Source of the DNA: an uncultured Granulosicoccaceae bacterium
Lineage (GTDB): Bacteria; Pseudomonadota; Gammaproteobacteria; Granulosicoccales; Granulosicoccaceae
Assembly: GCA_938035525.1 (NCBI GenBank)
Contig: CALHOI010000095.1
Location: 1 to 35,546 of the forward strand
Direction of reading: 5' to 3'
DNA: 35,546 bases
Positions 24,439-34,897 of this stretch are shown piece after piece. Within the stretch, counting starts at the first letter, position 1. Each line of letters begins with the position of its first letter. Position numbers and translations under genes: made by a program. The notes beneath the pieces are model-generated. The model worked only from the letters and a program-made list of their open reading frames with translations, was not told the DNA's origin and did no database searches.

Positions 24439-26217
24439 TTATGCAGCGCCAGTCTGGACTTGCCATTGTCGCGCGTAATAACCATTGGCTGTGATTAGCT
24501 GCGCGTGCGTACCTTGCTCAACCACGCGACCAGCATCAAGCACGACAATGTTGTGTGCACCCACAATGGTCGAAAGTCGATGCGCCACAACCAATACCGT
24601 TCGGTTTTTCGACACCTTTGCCAGCGAACGCTGAATGGCCGCCTCGGTTTCGTTATCCACAGCGCTGGTGGCTTCATCCAGAATCAAAATCGCTGGATTT
24701 TTGATTATGGCTCTGGCCAGAGACAACCGTTGCCGTTGACCACCAGAGAGCTTGACCCCCCGCTCGCCTACCAGAGTATCAAAACCTTCTGGCAACTGAT
24801 TAATGAATTCATGCGCTTCGGCGGCCATGGCAGCACTTTCTATTTCATCCCGACTGGCATCGGGTCTGCCGTATGCGATGTTGTCTTTTACACTGCCCTC
24901 AAAAAGAAACACATCTTGACTAACCAGTCCAATGGATGCGCGTAATGAGGCGAAGCTGAGGTCATCTACAGGGATGCCATCAACGCGTATTTGGCCTGAG
25001 GTAACCTTGTAAAATCGTAGCAGCAATTTTATTAATGTGGACTTGCCCGAGCCGGTTGCACCAACCAGAGCGACAGTTTGTCCGGCAGGCACGCTCAGGG
25101 TCACATCTTGCACGCCAGCCTCTGACTGGTTATAGCTAAAGCTCAGCGAATCGAATTCTATAGCGCCTGAGATGGGATGCGCTAAGTTACGTTGACCGGT
25201 ATCGCGCACTTCGCTGGGCGTTTCAATAAGCTTGAGAATGCGCCGCGTACTGGCCATGGCTCGTTCGTACAAATCGACTGTTTGTGCCAGTCGAGTTAAT
25301 GGCCACAGTAGCCGTTGCGTTAGAAAAACCAGCATGCCATAGGCACCCACGTTCAAGGTACCGTCAAGGGTTTTAAAGCCACCCACAATGAAAGTAGCCA
25401 GAAAACCGCTGAGTATGGCCATACGAATTAACGGTACAAAAGCCGAACTGACTTTAATAGCCTTGCGGTTTGCGCTGACGTACTTGTTGCTGGCTTCACG
25501 TAGTCGTTTGGACTCTCGCTGCTCAGCGGTAAACGACTTTATCGTGGCCATGCCGCCCAAGTTGTTTGACAAGCGGTTGGCCAGTGAGCCCACTTGCGAG
25601 CGCACATCGGCATACAGTGGCGTTGCCCTGCGCATAAAAAAGAACGCACCCCAGATAACCACCGGGATGGGCATGATGGCTAACCACGCGATCATTGGAG
25701 ACACATAAAAGAACACACCGCCTACCAGCACCACAGTCACGAACACTTGCAGGAAGTCGTTTGCACCACCATCGAGAAACCGTTCAAGTTGATTGACGTC
25801 GTCATTCAATATGGCGCTGAGTTCGCCCGTGCTGCGAGACTCGAAATAACTCATGTCCTGACTTTGCACTTGCTCGTACGCGTCTTGGCGTAAATCAGCT
25901 TGTAGGTCTTGTGCCAGATTTCGCCACAGAATCAGATGCAGGAACTCAAATACAGATTCGCCAACCCAGATGATAAAAGTCAGTACACCCAATGCAACAA
26001 TTTGAGACTGCGGTGTTGCAAACCCAAGACTGGCTACAAAGCTTTGCTGCTGATTAACAACTACATCAATAGCGATGCCAATCAGAATTTCGGGCATGAC
26101 ATCAAAAAAGGTATTCAATGCCGAACAGGTGCTAGCTAAAACAATGCGTCGGCGATAACCCTTTGCATAACGAAGCAAATGCAAAAGTGCCGCAAAGCTT
26201 GTGGCGGTTTCTGTCAT
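24439..26217 (-). CDS. ABC-type exporter, fused permease and ATPase (MsbA/multidrug type)
   Basis: This half-transporter of 592 residues has six transmembrane segments (about 1-320) and an ATPase domain (about 340-592), and would act as a homodimer. Walker A GATGSGKST is at 386-394, L-S-G-G-Q at 490-494, Walker B ends in Asp514-Glu515, and H-R-L-S-T is the switch. The ATG at 26217 with AAGG upstream is preferred. A TTG at 26235 is also in frame, but it lies in the terminator of the ribosomal cluster. The exported substrate could be a lipid or a drug, which sequence alone does not decide. SDR and gpsA follow. Confidence 0.93.
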   Translation of the reverse strand: MTETATSFAALLHLLRYAKGYRRRIVLASTCSALNTFFDVMPEILIGIAIDVVVNQQQSFVASLGFATPQSQIVALGVLTFIIWVGESVFEFLHLILWRNLAQDLQADLRQDAYEQVQSQDMSYFESRSTGELSAILNDDVNQLERFLDGGANDFLQVFVTVVLVGGVFFYVSPMIAWLAIMPIPVVIWGAFFFMRRATPLYADVRSQVGSLANRLSNNLGGMATIKSFTAEQRESKRLREASNKYVSANRKAIKVSSAFVPLIRMAILSGFLATFIVGGFKTLDGTLNVGAYGMLVFLTQRLLWPLTRLAQTVDLYERAMASTRRILKLIETPSEVRDTGQRNLAHPISGAIEFDSLSFSYNQSEAGVQDVTLSVPAGQTVALVGATGSGKSTLIKLLLRFYKVTSGQIRVDGIPVDDLSFASLRASIGLVSQDVFLFEGSVKDNIAYGRPDASRDEIESAAMAAEAHEFINQLPEGFDTLVGERGVKLSGGQRQRLSLARAIIKNPAILILDEATSAVDNETEAAIQRSLAKVSKNRTVLVVAHRLSTIVGAHNIVVLDAGRVVEQGTHAQLITANGYYARQWQVQTGAA

Positions 26218-26230
26218 TGAGACCCTTAAA

Positions 26231-26267
26231 CGCAAAAGGCCCGGTTTGGAAGCAAACCGGGCCTTTC
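26231..26267 (-). terminator. Rho-independent terminator of the ribosomal gene cluster
   Basis: Arms 26235-26248 and 26253-26266 are perfectly complementary over 14 bp, with a 4-base loop. On the minus strand TTTTG follows. It lies 24 bp after the rplQ stop and directly before the ABC exporter start. Confidence 0.92.
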
Positions 26268-26290
26268 TACAGTACTACTTATCTGGCTAA

Positions 26291-26653
26291 TTAGTCTGCT
26301 TTTTCAACAAACTCAATAATGGCCATGGGTGCGTTATCACCTGGGCGCATGCCACACTTCATGATGCGAGTGTAACCGCCGGGTCGACCAGAAAAGCGCG
26401 GACCCAAATCAGTGAACAATTTGCCAACGGCTGCTTTATCACGCAAGCGGGCGAATGCCAGCCGACGCTTAGCTACGTTGTCTTCTTTGCTCATAGTGAT
26501 CAAAGGCTCAACAACACGGCGCAATTCCTTGGCCTTAGGTAACGTGGTCTTGATTGATTCGTGCTCAACCAGTGACGTTGCCATGTTGCGGAACATGGCT
26601 TGACGATGGCTGCTATTTCTATTGAGCTTGCGCCCACTTTTACGATGTCTCAT
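26291..26653 (-). CDS. rplQ: 50S ribosomal protein L17
   Basis: L17 is a large-subunit protein. The 120-residue product begins [12 protein letters not shown] and contains [10 protein letters not shown], both typical. The length is close to the bacterial core form. It is last in the cluster, 32 bp after rpoA, and is followed by a strong terminator. Confidence 0.98.
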   Translation of the reverse strand: MRHRKSGRKLNRNSSHRQAMFRNMATSLVEHESIKTTLPKAKELRRVVEPLITMSKEDNVAKRRLAFARLRDKAAVGKLFTDLGPRFSGRPGGYTRIMKCGMRPGDNAPMAIIEFVEKAD

Positions 26654-26685
26654 GTGTCTTCCAAATTAATTCTTGAGGCGCTTGA

Positions 26686-27687
26686 CTACTTACCAAGTTC
26701 GCGTTGCTTTTGCAGCTCTGGCGGTGGCCAGTTTTCCAAGCGCATGCCCAATGACAATGCTTGCTGTGCCAACACGTCTTTGATCTCGGTAAGCGACTTC
26801 TTACCCAAGTTTGGCGTTTTTAGTAACTCCACTTCGGTGCGCTGAATCAGATCACCAATGTAGTAGATGTTTTCGGCTTTCAAACAATTCGCCGAGCGCA
26901 CAGTAAGCTCGAGATCGTCGACCGGGCGAAGCAGGATTGGGTCGATATCTGACGCTTCTTCCTCTTCCTGCGTTTGCGTTTCGGCTTTAAGATCAACAAA
27001 TACCGACAACTGCTCTTGCAGAATGGTGGCCGACTTGCGAATAGCCTCTTCCGGGTCTATGGTGCCGTTGGTTTCCAGATCGATGATCAGCTTATCCAAA
27101 TCGGTGCGCTGCTCAACACGGGCACTGTCAACATTGTAAGCCACACGGTGTACCGGGCTAAATGAGGCATCAATTTGCAGCGAGCCGATGGGTCGATTCT
27201 CGCCTTCTTCAAGCTTACGATGTGATGCTGGTTCGTATCCTCGCCCAACGCGTGCCCGCAAAGTCATATTGAGGTTCATGTTACCGGTTAACGTACAAAT
27301 AACGTGCTCCGGGTTAACGATTTCGATATCGTGATCGAGCGTGATATCGGCAGCGGTAACAACACATGGGCCCTGCTTGACAAGCTTAAGCGTGGCTTCT
27401 TCTTTAGCGTGCATCACAATGGACACACCCTTTAGATTTAAAAGAATATCGAGCACGTCTTCCTGCACACCTTCCATTGTGGTGTACTCGTGCAATACGC
27501 CTTCGATTTCGGCTTCGTAGATAGCAGCACCGGGCATGGACGACAACAAGATGCGACGCAAAGCGTTGCCCAAGGTGTGACCAAATCCGCGCTCTAACGG
27601 TTCCAGAGTAACCTTTGCGTGGTTAGTGCTGGAAGCCGATACATCAACTATGCGTGGCTTTAAAAATTCTGTCTGCATGGCATTCAA
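26686..27687 (-). CDS. rpoA: DNA-directed RNA polymerase subunit alpha
   Basis: The alpha dimer nucleates RNA polymerase assembly, and its C-terminal domain contacts UP elements and activators. The 333 residues hold the N-terminal domain ([14 protein letters not shown] near 35-50), a Glu-rich linker around 240, and the C-terminal domain (about 250-320) with N-C-L-K-A-E-N-I and T-P-N-L-G-K-K-S-L. The upstream ATG at 27687 has AGG at good spacing. An ATG three codons later is also possible. It lies 65 bp after rpsD. Confidence 0.99.
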   Translation of the reverse strand: MNAMQTEFLKPRIVDVSASSTNHAKVTLEPLERGFGHTLGNALRRILLSSMPGAAIYEAEIEGVLHEYTTMEGVQEDVLDILLNLKGVSIVMHAKEEATLKLVKQGPCVVTAADITLDHDIEIVNPEHVICTLTGNMNLNMTLRARVGRGYEPASHRKLEEGENRPIGSLQIDASFSPVHRVAYNVDSARVEQRTDLDKLIIDLETNGTIDPEEAIRKSATILQEQLSVFVDLKAETQTQEEEEASDIDPILLRPVDDLELTVRSANCLKAENIYYIGDLIQRTEVELLKTPNLGKKSLTEIKDVLAQQALSLGMRLENWPPPELQKQRELGK

Positions 27688-27711
27688 CCTGATTAATCTC
27701 TACTGAACATT

Positions 27712-27731
27712 GTCGAGAAAGAGATCTCGAC
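27712..27731 (-). other. Perfect hairpin in the rpsD-rpoA spacer
   Basis: GTCGAGA and TCTCGAC arms (27712-27718 and 27725-27731) form a 7-bp stem with a 6-base loop, midway in the 65-bp spacer. No U-run follows, so an RNA-processing or partial-termination role is more likely than full termination. Function is inferred. Confidence 0.5.
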
Positions 27732-27752
27732 GCTTCACTACAGGTATTCCTA

Positions 27753-28373
27753 TTACTTCGAGTACAGTTCCACGACCAGCGACTCGTTGATTTCCGCCGG
27801 CAGGTCGCTTCGATCTGGCACAGACTTGAAAACACCTTCGAACTTTTTGTTATCGACTTCCAGCCACCCAGGCAGACCGCGCTGACCATGCAGTTCCATC
27901 GCATCGGAAATACGCGCTTGCTTGCGAGCTTTTTCACGTATAGAAATAGTCTGGTTCGGCTTAACCTGATAAGAAGCAATGTTGACGATTTTGCCGTCAA
28001 CCATAACTGACTTATGAGACACCAGCTGCCGAGCTTCGGCACGCGTCGAGCCAAAGCCCATACGGTAAACAACATTATCCAGACGCTGTTCAAGCATGCT
28101 CAACAGGTTTTCGCCCGTCGCACCCTTGGTTGAAGCCGCGGCTTTATAGTAGTTACGGAACTGTTTTTCCAGCACACCGTACATACGACGCAGTTTCTGC
28201 TTTTCACGCAACTGCATTGCGTAGTCAGAAGGACGTCCACGCTTTGCACCTTGCATACCCGGTGGGGTTTCAAGATTACACTTTGATTCAAGCGGGCGCA
28301 GACCCGACTTCAGGTACAAGTCTGTACCTTCTCGTCTGCTTAATTTACATTTTGGACCAATATAACGAGCCAC
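27753..28373 (-). CDS. rpsD: 30S ribosomal protein S4
   Basis: S4 is a primary 16S rRNA-binding protein. In enterobacteria it represses the alpha operon by binding the rpsM leader. The 206-residue length is exact. Typical features are [15 protein letters not shown] at the start and the S4 RNA-binding domain with [10 protein letters not shown]. It lies 43 bp after rpsK. Confidence 0.99.
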   Translation of the reverse strand: MARYIGPKCKLSRREGTDLYLKSGLRPLESKCNLETPPGMQGAKRGRPSDYAMQLREKQKLRRMYGVLEKQFRNYYKAAASTKGATGENLLSMLEQRLDNVVYRMGFGSTRAEARQLVSHKSVMVDGKIVNIASYQVKPNQTISIREKARKQARISDAMELHGQRGLPGWLEVDNKKFEGVFKSVPDRSDLPAEINESLVVELYSK

Positions 28374-28416
28374 TAATTACACTCCAACCTTTAACAAAAC
28401 CAGCTGTTTCATCCTT

Positions 28417-28800
28417 TTATACGCGGCGCTTTTTAGGCGGCCGGCAGCCATTATGGGGAATTGGCGTTACATCCAGGATGCTACTGATTTTAAAACCCAC
28501 GTTGTTCAATGAACGCACTGCTGAATCACGACCAGGACCCGGGCCCTTGACGCGAACATCAATGTTTTTCAGTCCGTATTCTTTGGCAGCTTCACCAGCT
28601 CGTTCTGCCGCAACCTGCGCTGCATACGGGGTACTTTTTCGCGAACCACGAAAACCTGAACCGCCAGCAGTCGCCCATGAAAGCGCGTTGCCTTGACGGT
28701 CAGTGATCATCACAATCGTGTTGTTAAACGATGCGTGAATGTGTGCGATACCGTCTGTGACGGTACGACGAGCTTTTTTCTTCGGGCTACTAGCTGCCAT
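28417..28800 (-). CDS. rpsK: 30S ribosomal protein S11
   Basis: S11 forms part of the platform of the small subunit near the mRNA exit. The 127-residue product has the family motifs [10 protein letters not shown] and G-P-G-P-G-R-D-S-A and ends in the basic P-P-K-K-R-R-V. It lies 24 bp after rpsM. Confidence 0.99.
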   Translation of the reverse strand: MAASSPKKKARRTVTDGIAHIHASFNNTIVMITDRQGNALSWATAGGSGFRGSRKSTPYAAQVAAERAGEAAKEYGLKNIDVRVKGPGPGRDSAVRSLNNVGFKISSILDVTPIPHNGCRPPKKRRV

Positions 28801-28824
28801 CTTTGTATTCTCTAACTAATTCTA

Positions 28825-29181
28825 TTAACGCTTCAAAGGACGACGAGGCCCTTTCCGTGTGCGCGCATTGGTTTTGGTACGCTGTCCGCGAAGTGGCAGG
28901 CCACGACGATGACGAATACCACGATAGCAACCCAAGTCCATCAATCGCTTGATGTTCATCGATACGTCTCGGCGCAAGTCACCTTCAACAGTGAACTTAC
29001 CCACTTCGGTACGCAGGTTTTCTACTTCCGATTCAGACAGATCACGTACTTTGGCGTCAGTTGCAACACCAGCGGCGGCGCAAATTTCACGTGCACGCGT
29101 ACGGCCGATTCCATAGATCGAGGTTAACGCAATCCAGGTATGTTTCTGGACTGGAATATTGATGCCGGCAATACGGGCCAT
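28825..29181 (-). CDS. rpsM: 30S ribosomal protein S13
   Basis: S13 sits at the head of the small subunit and contacts L5 and tRNA. The 118 residues start [10 protein letters not shown] and end in the basic tail after [11 protein letters not shown]. It is 12 bp after rpmJ. Confidence 0.99.
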   Translation of the reverse strand: MARIAGINIPVQKHTWIALTSIYGIGRTRAREICAAAGVATDAKVRDLSESEVENLRTEVGKFTVEGDLRRDVSMNIKRLMDLGCYRGIRHRRGLPLRGQRTKTNARTRKGPRRPLKR

Positions 29182-29193
29182 GCTTTTCTCCGA

Positions 29194-29307
29194 TTATCCT
29201 TGACGCTGCTTGTGTCGAGGGTCGCTACAAATGACGCGAATAACGCCTTTGCGCTTAACCACTTTACAGTTGCGGCAAATTTTTTTGACTGAGGCTCTAC
29301 ATTTCAT
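29194..29307 (-). CDS. rpmJ: 50S ribosomal protein L36, zinc-binding form
   Basis: This 37-codon gene starts at 29307 and stops at 29194-29196. It reads [14 protein letters not shown] and ends [11 protein letters not shown]. Cys11, Cys14, Cys27 and His32 are the zinc ligands of the zinc-ribbon form. It lies between secY and rpsM, its usual place. Zinc-binding L36 is often replaced by a Cys-less paralog under zinc starvation, but none is in the window. Confidence 0.97.
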   Translation of the reverse strand: MKCRASVKKICRNCKVVKRKGVIRVICSDPRHKQRQG

Positions 29308-29349
29308 ATCTTGGTAACTCCAATAGCGCTCTTGTTCTATTGCGATGAC

Positions 29350-30690
29350 TTAGCGTGTGCCACGCGGGGTTCCCTTTGCCCCTTTTTTCATCATGCCTTC
29401 GTATTGGTGGCTCATCATGTGAGCTTGTGCTTGCGCAACAAAGTCCATAACCACAACAACGATAATCAGTAGTGAAGTACCACCGAAGTAAAAAGGCACG
29501 TTCCAAAAAAGGATAAGGAACTCAGGCAGCAAACACACCGCTGTGATGTATAACGCACCGAACATGGTAAGCCGGGTCAGTACGCCATCGATGTAGCGAG
29601 CAGTTTGCTCCCCAGGACGAATCCCGGGAATAAAAGCACCAGAGCGCTTTAAGTTGTCTGCTGTTTCTTTGGCATTGAATACCAATGCGGTATAGAAAAA
29701 GCAGAAGAAAATAATGGCAGCTGCATAAAGCAGAATGTAAACCGGCTGACCGGGCTGCAGTGTAGACACCAGCGTGTTCAGCCACGAATTAGAGTTACTG
29801 GTAGCCAGATCACCCAAGGTGGCTGGAAACAAAATAATACTGGATGCAAATATGGGTGGAATAACACCCGCCATATTCAGCTTAAGCGGTAAATGGCTTG
29901 ACTGGGCCTGGTACATCTTTCGCCCTTGCTGCCGCTTTGCATAGTTAACGGTAATGCGTCGTTGGCCTCTTTCTACAAAGACCACGAATGCCGTGACTGC
30001 CAACACCATGGCAAACAACAGGATAACCACAAACGAATTTAATTCGCCGGTTCTGGCCAATTCAAGTGTACCGCCAATGGCGCGAGGTAAACCTGCAACG
30101 ATACCGGCAAAAATCAGAATCGAGATGCCGTTACCAATACCACGCTCGGTGATTTGCTCACCTAACCACATCAGGAACATGGTGCCTGTGATCAGCGTTA
30201 TGGCAGCTGTCACGACAAATCCTGGGCCGTTAAGGAACACCACGTTATCACCACCAGACGATTGTGATTGCAAGGCAATGGCAACACCAACAGACTGAAT
30301 ACTGGCTAACAACAATGTGCCATAGCGCGTGTACTTGGTGATGGTACGACGACCGCTCTCACCTTCTTTCCGTAGTTGCTCAAGCGATGGAATGACATGC
30401 GTCATTAACTGCATGATGATTGACGCTGAAATGTAAGGCATAACACCCAACGCGAACAGAGACATGCGCGACAGTGCACCACCGCCGAACATATTCAGCA
30501 TGCCCATGATGCCGCCGCTTTGTGCGTCAAACAATTCTGCCATCACGCGCGGGTCAACACCCGGGATAGTGATGTGAGAACCTATGCGAAAAATCGCAAT
30601 TGCAAAAAGCACAAACAGTAGACGTGCGCGCAGCTCGGATGAACCACCGATGCCTCCCGCTATACCCTGCTTATTTTGCTCTTTTGCCAT
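29350..30690 (-). CDS. secY: Protein translocase subunit SecY
   Basis: SecY is the channel of the SecYEG translocon in the inner membrane. The 446 residues hold ten hydrophobic segments. Typical features are I-T-I-P-G-V-D-P-R near 40, the plug-region [22 protein letters not shown], and the cytoplasmic loops G-I-R-P-G and [10 protein letters not shown]. It starts 9 bp after rplO and is followed by rpmJ. Confidence 0.99.
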   Translation of the reverse strand: MAKEQNKQGIAGGIGGSSELRARLLFVLFAIAIFRIGSHITIPGVDPRVMAELFDAQSGGIMGMLNMFGGGALSRMSLFALGVMPYISASIIMQLMTHVIPSLEQLRKEGESGRRTITKYTRYGTLLLASIQSVGVAIALQSQSSGGDNVVFLNGPGFVVTAAITLITGTMFLMWLGEQITERGIGNGISILIFAGIVAGLPRAIGGTLELARTGELNSFVVILLFAMVLAVTAFVVFVERGQRRITVNYAKRQQGRKMYQAQSSHLPLKLNMAGVIPPIFASSIILFPATLGDLATSNSNSWLNTLVSTLQPGQPVYILLYAAAIIFFCFFYTALVFNAKETADNLKRSGAFIPGIRPGEQTARYIDGVLTRLTMFGALYITAVCLLPEFLILFWNVPFYFGGTSLLIIVVVVMDFVAQAQAHMMSHQYEGMMKKGAKGTPRGTR

Positions 30691-30699
30691 AATTGTTTT

Positions 30700-31149
30700 T
30701 TATCCCGCTGAAGGAATGTCTGTAACACTGCCGCCTGCTGATTCGACGGCCGCTTTTGCACCTTTGGTGACACGGCAACCAGTGATCTGCACCGCTTTTT
30801 CAATGCTGCCGGATAAGATGACCTTGACCGTTTTGGTTTGCAGTGGAACGAGGCCTGCAGCTATCAATGAAGCCGGGTTTACCGCTCCATCTTCAATCAA
30901 AGCCAGCTCGTGCAAACGCACTTCAGCGTAATGACGACCCATACGCGAAGTGAAACCGAACTTTGGCAAACGACGCTGGATAGGCATTTGGCCACCTTCG
31001 AATCCAACCTTGTGCCAGCCACCTGAACGAGACTTTTGACCTTTATGGCCACGTCCGCAGGTCTTGCCCCAACCTGAACCAATACCACGGCCCACGCGAT
31101 GTGCCGTTTTACGGCTGCCAGCAGCTGGTTTTAAATTGTTAAGACTCAT
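30700..31149 (-). CDS. rplO: 50S ribosomal protein L15
   Basis: L15 is a late-assembling large-subunit protein. The 149-residue product begins M-S-L-N-N-L-K-P-A and carries the Gly-rich basic N-terminal tail with R-G-H-K-G-Q-K-S-R. It lies 33 bp after rpmD. Confidence 0.99.
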   Translation of the reverse strand: MSLNNLKPAAGSRKTAHRVGRGIGSGWGKTCGRGHKGQKSRSGGWHKVGFEGGQMPIQRRLPKFGFTSRMGRHYAEVRLHELALIEDGAVNPASLIAAGLVPLQTKTVKVILSGSIEKAVQITGCRVTKGAKAAVESAGGSVTDIPSAG

Positions 31150-31182
31150 GATTATCTCTGCTACTTACTTGATTAGTCTTGA

Positions 31183-31365
31183 TTATTCTTCAACGCGAAG
31201 CATGTAGTAGGCTTTGTTGACCATGCCACGATTCTCAGGCGTGTCCAATACTTCTACTGTCTGGTGCATTCGGCGAATGCCAAGACCACGTACACAAGCC
31301 TTGTGATTTTTCAATCGGCCATTCATGCTTCTGACCAAAGTTACTTTAAACGTCTTGGCGCTCAT
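31183..31365 (-). CDS. rpmD: 50S ribosomal protein L30
   Basis: The 60-residue product has the L30 ferredoxin-like pattern [11 protein letters not shown] then [10 protein letters not shown]. Its ATG overlaps the rpsE stop as ATGA, so translation is probably coupled. Confidence 0.98.
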   Translation of the reverse strand: MSAKTFKVTLVRSMNGRLKNHKACVRGLGIRRMHQTVEVLDTPENRGMVNKAYYMLRVEE

Positions 31366-31880
31366 GCTTCACCTTTGATTTCCGCAACCGACTTACCGCG
31401 CTTCGCCGCAACTGACTCTGGGCTTTGCATAGTGCTAAGACCATTGATCGTTGCACGAACAACGTTGATCGGATTGTTTGTACCAATAATTTTGGCTAAT
31501 ACGTTTCTAACACCAACCGCTTCGAACACAGCACGCATCGCACCGCCGGCGATGATGCCAGTACCTTCAGAAGCTGGTTGCATGTAAACGCGAGCAGCAC
31601 CGTGACGGCCCTTTAGCGCATATTGCAAAGTGCCATCGTCCAAAGACACGGTCTTCATGTCGCGACGCGCTTTTTCCATGGCTTTTTGAATCGCCAAAGG
31701 CACTTCTCGCGCCTTACCGTAGCCCAGACCAACTCGGCCGTTACCATCACCGACAACGGTCAGCGCAGTGAAGCCAAACTGGCGACCACCTTTGACCACT
31801 TTTGCTACACGGTTAATAGAAACCAGCTTTTCAATGTAGCCGTCGCTGCTTTGGTTGTAATCGTTGTTGTTGTTCGCCAT
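31362..31880 (-). CDS. rpsE: 30S ribosomal protein S5
   Basis: S5 is in the small-subunit body and affects decoding accuracy. The 172 residues include the dsRBD-like N-terminal domain ([11 protein letters not shown]) and the C-terminal domain with [11 protein letters not shown]. It is 8 bp after rplR. The N-terminus is rich in Asn and Tyr. Confidence 0.99.
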   Translation of the reverse strand: MANNNNDYNQSSDGYIEKLVSINRVAKVVKGGRQFGFTALTVVGDGNGRVGLGYGKAREVPLAIQKAMEKARRDMKTVSLDDGTLQYALKGRHGAARVYMQPASEGTGIIAGGAMRAVFEAVGVRNVLAKIIGTNNPINVVRATINGLSTMQSPESVAAKRGKSVAEIKGEA

Positions 31881-31888
31881 GTGCTTTC

Positions 31889-32242
31889 CTAGAATTTCAG
31901 GCCGTTTTCACGGGCTGCGTCTGCGAGTGCCTTAACTCGACCGTGGTACTTGAAGCCTGAACGATCAAAGGCCACCTCAGTTACACCTGCCGCTTTCGCT
32001 TTTTCGGCGATGGACTTACCAACCGCCACAGCCGCATCAACATTGCCGCTGTACTTCAAACCCGAACGCAGATCTTTGCCAACAGTCGATGCACTTGCAA
32101 CGACTTTGTTTTCGTCACCAGCGATAACCTGGGCATAAATATGTCGAGGTGTGCGGTGCACGGATAAACGTGCAACACGCAGCTCTTTGATTTTTGCTCT
32201 GGTGCGCTTGGCACGACGCAATCGACTTGTTTTCTTGTCCAT
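31889..32242 (-). CDS. rplR: 50S ribosomal protein L18
   Basis: L18 binds 5S rRNA. The 117-residue length is exact. Typical is the basic N-terminus R-L-R-R-A-K-R-T-R and the C-terminus [21 protein letters not shown]. It is 2 bp after rplF. Confidence 0.99.
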   Translation of the reverse strand: MDKKTSRLRRAKRTRAKIKELRVARLSVHRTPRHIYAQVIAGDENKVVASASTVGKDLRSGLKYSGNVDAAVAVGKSIAEKAKAAGVTEVAFDRSGFKYHGRVKALADAARENGLKF

Positions 32243-32244
32243 AA

Positions 32245-32778
32245 TTACTTCTTCTTGGCTTCTTTCATAAGAACGTATTCGTCAACGTAACGAACGCCCT
32301 TGCCTTTGTAAGGTTCTGGTGGACGATAACCGCGAATATCAGCTGCTACCTGACCAACGATTTGCTTGTTGCTGCCGCTGACAGTAATTTCAGTCTGGCT
32401 TGGGGTTTCTACTTTAATGCCATCGGGCAACTTGTGCACAACGGGGTGCGAGAATCCCAAAGTCAGGTTAATCGCATTACCTTGTGCTTGTGCACGATAA
32501 CCAACGCCCCGCAGCTCAAGCTTTTTCTCAAACCCGGTTGAAACACCAATAACCAGATTATTCAGTAAAGCGCGCATGGTTCCAGCCATAGCGACCGCAC
32601 CTTTGCTTTCGTCATTGGGCTTTACGCCCAGCACGCCGTCTTCCAGAGCTGGCGTAACCTGCTCATGTAGAGTGACTGACTCATTACCCTTCGGGCCTTT
32701 TGCGCTGACAGTCTGACCACTGATGGTCACATCAACACCTTTTGGCACTTCGATCGGTTGTTTTGCTACGCGTGACAT
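32245..32778 (-). CDS. rplF: 50S ribosomal protein L6
   Basis: L6 lies near the factor-binding site of the large subunit. The 177-residue product has the two L6 repeats and ends [11 protein letters not shown] then M-K-E-A-K-K-K. It is preceded by a 63-bp spacer with a 12-bp tandem repeat. Confidence 0.99.
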   Translation of the reverse strand: MSRVAKQPIEVPKGVDVTISGQTVSAKGPKGNESVTLHEQVTPALEDGVLGVKPNDESKGAVAMAGTMRALLNNLVIGVSTGFEKKLELRGVGYRAQAQGNAINLTLGFSHPVVHKLPDGIKVETPSQTEITVSGSNKQIVGQVAADIRGYRPPEPYKGKGVRYVDEYVLMKEAKKK

Positions 32779-32801
32779 GTCTTATTCCGAGTGACTACTT
32801 C

Positions 32802-32837
32802 TATTTACTAACTTATTTACTAACTTATTTACTAAAC
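32802..32837. repeat. Three copies of a 12-bp tandem repeat in the rpsH-rplF spacer
   Basis: TATTTACTAACT is repeated at 32802-32813 and 32814-32825, with a third copy altered in its last two bases to 32837. It fills most of the 63-bp spacer between two ribosomal genes of one operon. As mRNA (minus strand) it reads AGTTAGTAAATA, AU-rich and unstructured. Confidence 0.95.
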
Positions 32838-32841
32838 AGAT

Positions 32842-33237
32842 TTATTGAACAGTGCAAAGTATTTCGCCGCCGTGGCCTTCAGCACGAGCTTTCACGCCGG
32901 TCATCACACCCTGAGAGGTGGATACAATCGCCACACCCAAGCCGCCAAGCACATCAGGTATTTCGCCTCTATTGCAGTAACGACGAAGTCCTGGTCGGCT
33001 TACTCGCTGAATTTTCTCGATAACCGGTTTGCCATCGAAATACTTCAACTTCACGGTTAGTGTCGGTTTGCCGTCAACATCGGCTGTGGAATGTGACAAC
33101 ACATACCCTTCCGATACTAAAACGTCTGCCACCGAACTCTTTACCTTGGAGGCAGGCATTGAAACTTCAACCTTTTGCGCTTGCTGACCGTTACGGATGC
33201 GGGTCAACATATCGGCTAGTGGATCTGACATGCTCAT
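32842..33237 (-). CDS. rpsH: 30S ribosomal protein S8
   Basis: S8 is a primary 16S rRNA-binding protein and, in E. coli, the translational repressor of the spc operon. The 131 residues start [16 protein letters not shown]. They carry the C-terminal R-V-S-R-P-G-L-R and S-T-S-Q-G-V-M-T motifs. It is 24 bp after rpsN. Confidence 0.99.
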   Translation of the reverse strand: MSMSDPLADMLTRIRNGQQAQKVEVSMPASKVKSSVADVLVSEGYVLSHSTADVDGKPTLTVKLKYFDGKPVIEKIQRVSRPGLRRYCNRGEIPDVLGGLGVAIVSTSQGVMTGVKARAEGHGGEILCTVQ

Positions 33238-33261
33238 AATAAATACTTTCCTTTGCCTAAC

Positions 33262-33567
33262 TTACCAGCTGGCCTTAACCAGGCCTGGCACATCGCCGCG
33301 CATCGCTGCTTCACGCAGCTTGTTTCGGCTCAGTCCAAACTTGCGGTAGTACCCGTGAGGGCGACCGGTTATACGACAACGATTACGTTGTCTTGCAGGA
33401 GAAGAATCGCGAGGCAATTTAGCCAATGCGGTTACTGCTGCCATTTTGTCTTCAAACGATGCCTCTTCCGAGATAATCGTCGCTTTTAATTTCTTTCGCT
33501 TATCCGCATATTGACGGACCAGCTTGGTGCGCTTTGCTTCGCGCGCAATCATTGATTTCTTAGCCAC
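33262..33567 (-). CDS. rpsN: 30S ribosomal protein S14, zinc-independent form
   Basis: The 101-residue product is the long form without the CXXC zinc pairs. It ends with [10 protein letters not shown] and [11 protein letters not shown]. The zinc-free form here contrasts with the zinc-binding L36 in the same cluster. It is 36 bp after rplE. Confidence 0.99.
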   Translation of the reverse strand: MAKKSMIAREAKRTKLVRQYADKRKKLKATIISEEASFEDKMAAVTALAKLPRDSSPARQRNRCRITGRPHGYYRKFGLSRNKLREAAMRGDVPGLVKASW

Positions 33568-33603
33568 AAGCTACTCTTGTTAGTTTGTCGTTGTTAGTCG
33601 CAA

Positions 33604-34143
33604 TTAACCACGGAACGGGAAGTTGAATTTCTTCAACAGCGCCAATGCTTCGGCATCCGTCTTCGCTGATGTTGTAATCGTGATATCCATGCCACGAATT
33701 GCATCAATTTTGTCGTAATCGATTTCAGGGAAAATGATCTGCTCTTTAACACCCAGACTGTAATTTCCACGTCCATCAAACGACTTGGGGCTGATACCGC
33801 GAAAGTCACGAATACGCGGAATCGAAATAGCCACCAAACGATCAAGAAATTCGTACATGCGTGCACGACGCAGTGTGACTTTTAAACCTATTGGATAACC
33901 ATCGCGAATTTTAAAACCCGCAATTGATTTTCTGGCAACAGTCACAACGGGTTTTTGACCGGCAATAGCTGTCATGTCGTTAATGGCATTTTCCAATACC
34001 TTCTTGTCACCAACTGCCTCACCCAGACCAATATTCAGCGTTATCTTTTGGATACGCGGAGCCTGCATGACGCTCTTGTATGAAAACTCTTCCACTAATG
34101 CTGGAAGTATTTTCTCGTTATATTCTGTTGCTAGTCTTGTCAT
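33604..34143 (-). CDS. rplE: 50S ribosomal protein L5
   Basis: L5 binds 5S rRNA and contacts S13. The 179-residue length is exact, with [11 protein letters not shown] near 35 and [13 protein letters not shown] near the end. It is 20 bp after rplX. In E. coli this region carries the S8 regulatory site, but I could not confirm one here. Confidence 0.99.
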   Translation of the reverse strand: MTRLATEYNEKILPALVEEFSYKSVMQAPRIQKITLNIGLGEAVGDKKVLENAINDMTAIAGQKPVVTVARKSIAGFKIRDGYPIGLKVTLRRARMYEFLDRLVAISIPRIRDFRGISPKSFDGRGNYSLGVKEQIIFPEIDYDKIDAIRGMDITITTSAKTDAEALALLKKFNFPFRG

Positions 34144-34163
34144 TACAATAAACCGTCTATTCG

Positions 34164-34475
34164 TTAGTCGACTGCCGAGTCGTCAGCGTTGAAAAAGCGC
34201 TCTTTCTTGCCAGCACTGTTAACGCGTACGCCTACTCGTCCACCCTTTTTAGTTTTCGGGTTGAACAAAGCAACATTCGAAATATGAATTGAAGCTTCCT
34301 TTTCCTGGATACCACCTGGGTCACCTGCTTGCGGGTTACCTTTGGTGTGCTTCTTCACCATGTTGACACCATCAACAATAAGTCGATCGTCCATCACCCT
34401 GGCTACTTTTCCACGTCGGCCTTTGTCTTTGCCGGCAAGTACGATGACATCGTCACCTGATTTAATCAGTTTCAT
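34164..34475 (-). CDS. rplX: 50S ribosomal protein L24
   Basis: L24 starts large-subunit assembly. The 103-residue product has a KOW motif ([13 protein letters not shown]) and [10 protein letters not shown]. It is 10 bp after rplN. Confidence 0.99.
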   Translation of the reverse strand: MKLIKSGDDVIVLAGKDKGRRGKVARVMDDRLIVDGVNMVKKHTKGNPQAGDPGGIQEKEASIHISNVALFNPKTKKGGRVGVRVNSAGKKERFFNADDSAVD

Positions 34476-34485
34476 TGCGTGTTAC

Positions 34486-34854
34486 CTACAGAACTTCTGG
34501 TGCCAGTGACACAATTTTCATGAACTTCTCGTTTCGCAGCTCTCGGGTAACAGGCCCGAAAATACGTGTACCGATTGGCTCAAGCTTTGCGTTCAGAATA
34601 ACCGCGGCATTCTGATCAAAGCGAATGGCTGAACCGTCGGCACGACGAATGCCCTTACGAGTGCGCACAACCACCGCGTTGTACACCTCACCCTTTTTGA
34701 CACGACCCCGTGGGATGGCGTCTTTGACACTGATCTTTATGACATCGCCAACGCGAGCATAACGACGGTGTGACCCGCCCAGTACTTTTATGCACTGTAC
34801 GCGTCTGGCACCACTGTTATCAGCGACATTCAGAACGGTCTGCATTTGAATCAT
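34486..34854 (-). CDS. rplN: 50S ribosomal protein L14
   Basis: L14 lies at the subunit interface. The 122-residue length is exact. It starts M-I-Q-M-Q-T, then [10 protein letters not shown], and ends [11 protein letters not shown]. It follows rpsQ after 43 bp and starts the part named the spc operon in E. coli. Confidence 0.99.
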   Translation of the reverse strand: MIQMQTVLNVADNSGARRVQCIKVLGGSHRRYARVGDVIKISVKDAIPRGRVKKGEVYNAVVVRTRKGIRRADGSAIRFDQNAAVILNAKLEPIGTRIFGPVTRELRNEKFMKIVSLAPEVL

Positions 34855-34897
34855 CGGAACGCTACTCTATATTTTTCTATTATCGACTGTCAGCGAC

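Noticed and set aside
24505..24945. A 146-codon frame antisense to the ABC exporter
   Set aside because: It lies opposite the highly conserved ATPase domain, so it follows from that codon pattern.
26218..26235. TTG start for the ABC exporter
   Set aside because: It lies within the terminator stem, and the ATG at 26217 has a ribosome binding site.
28130..28696. A 188-codon frame antisense to rpsD and rpsK
   Set aside because: Both ribosomal genes are certain. The frame crosses their spacer without a start signal.
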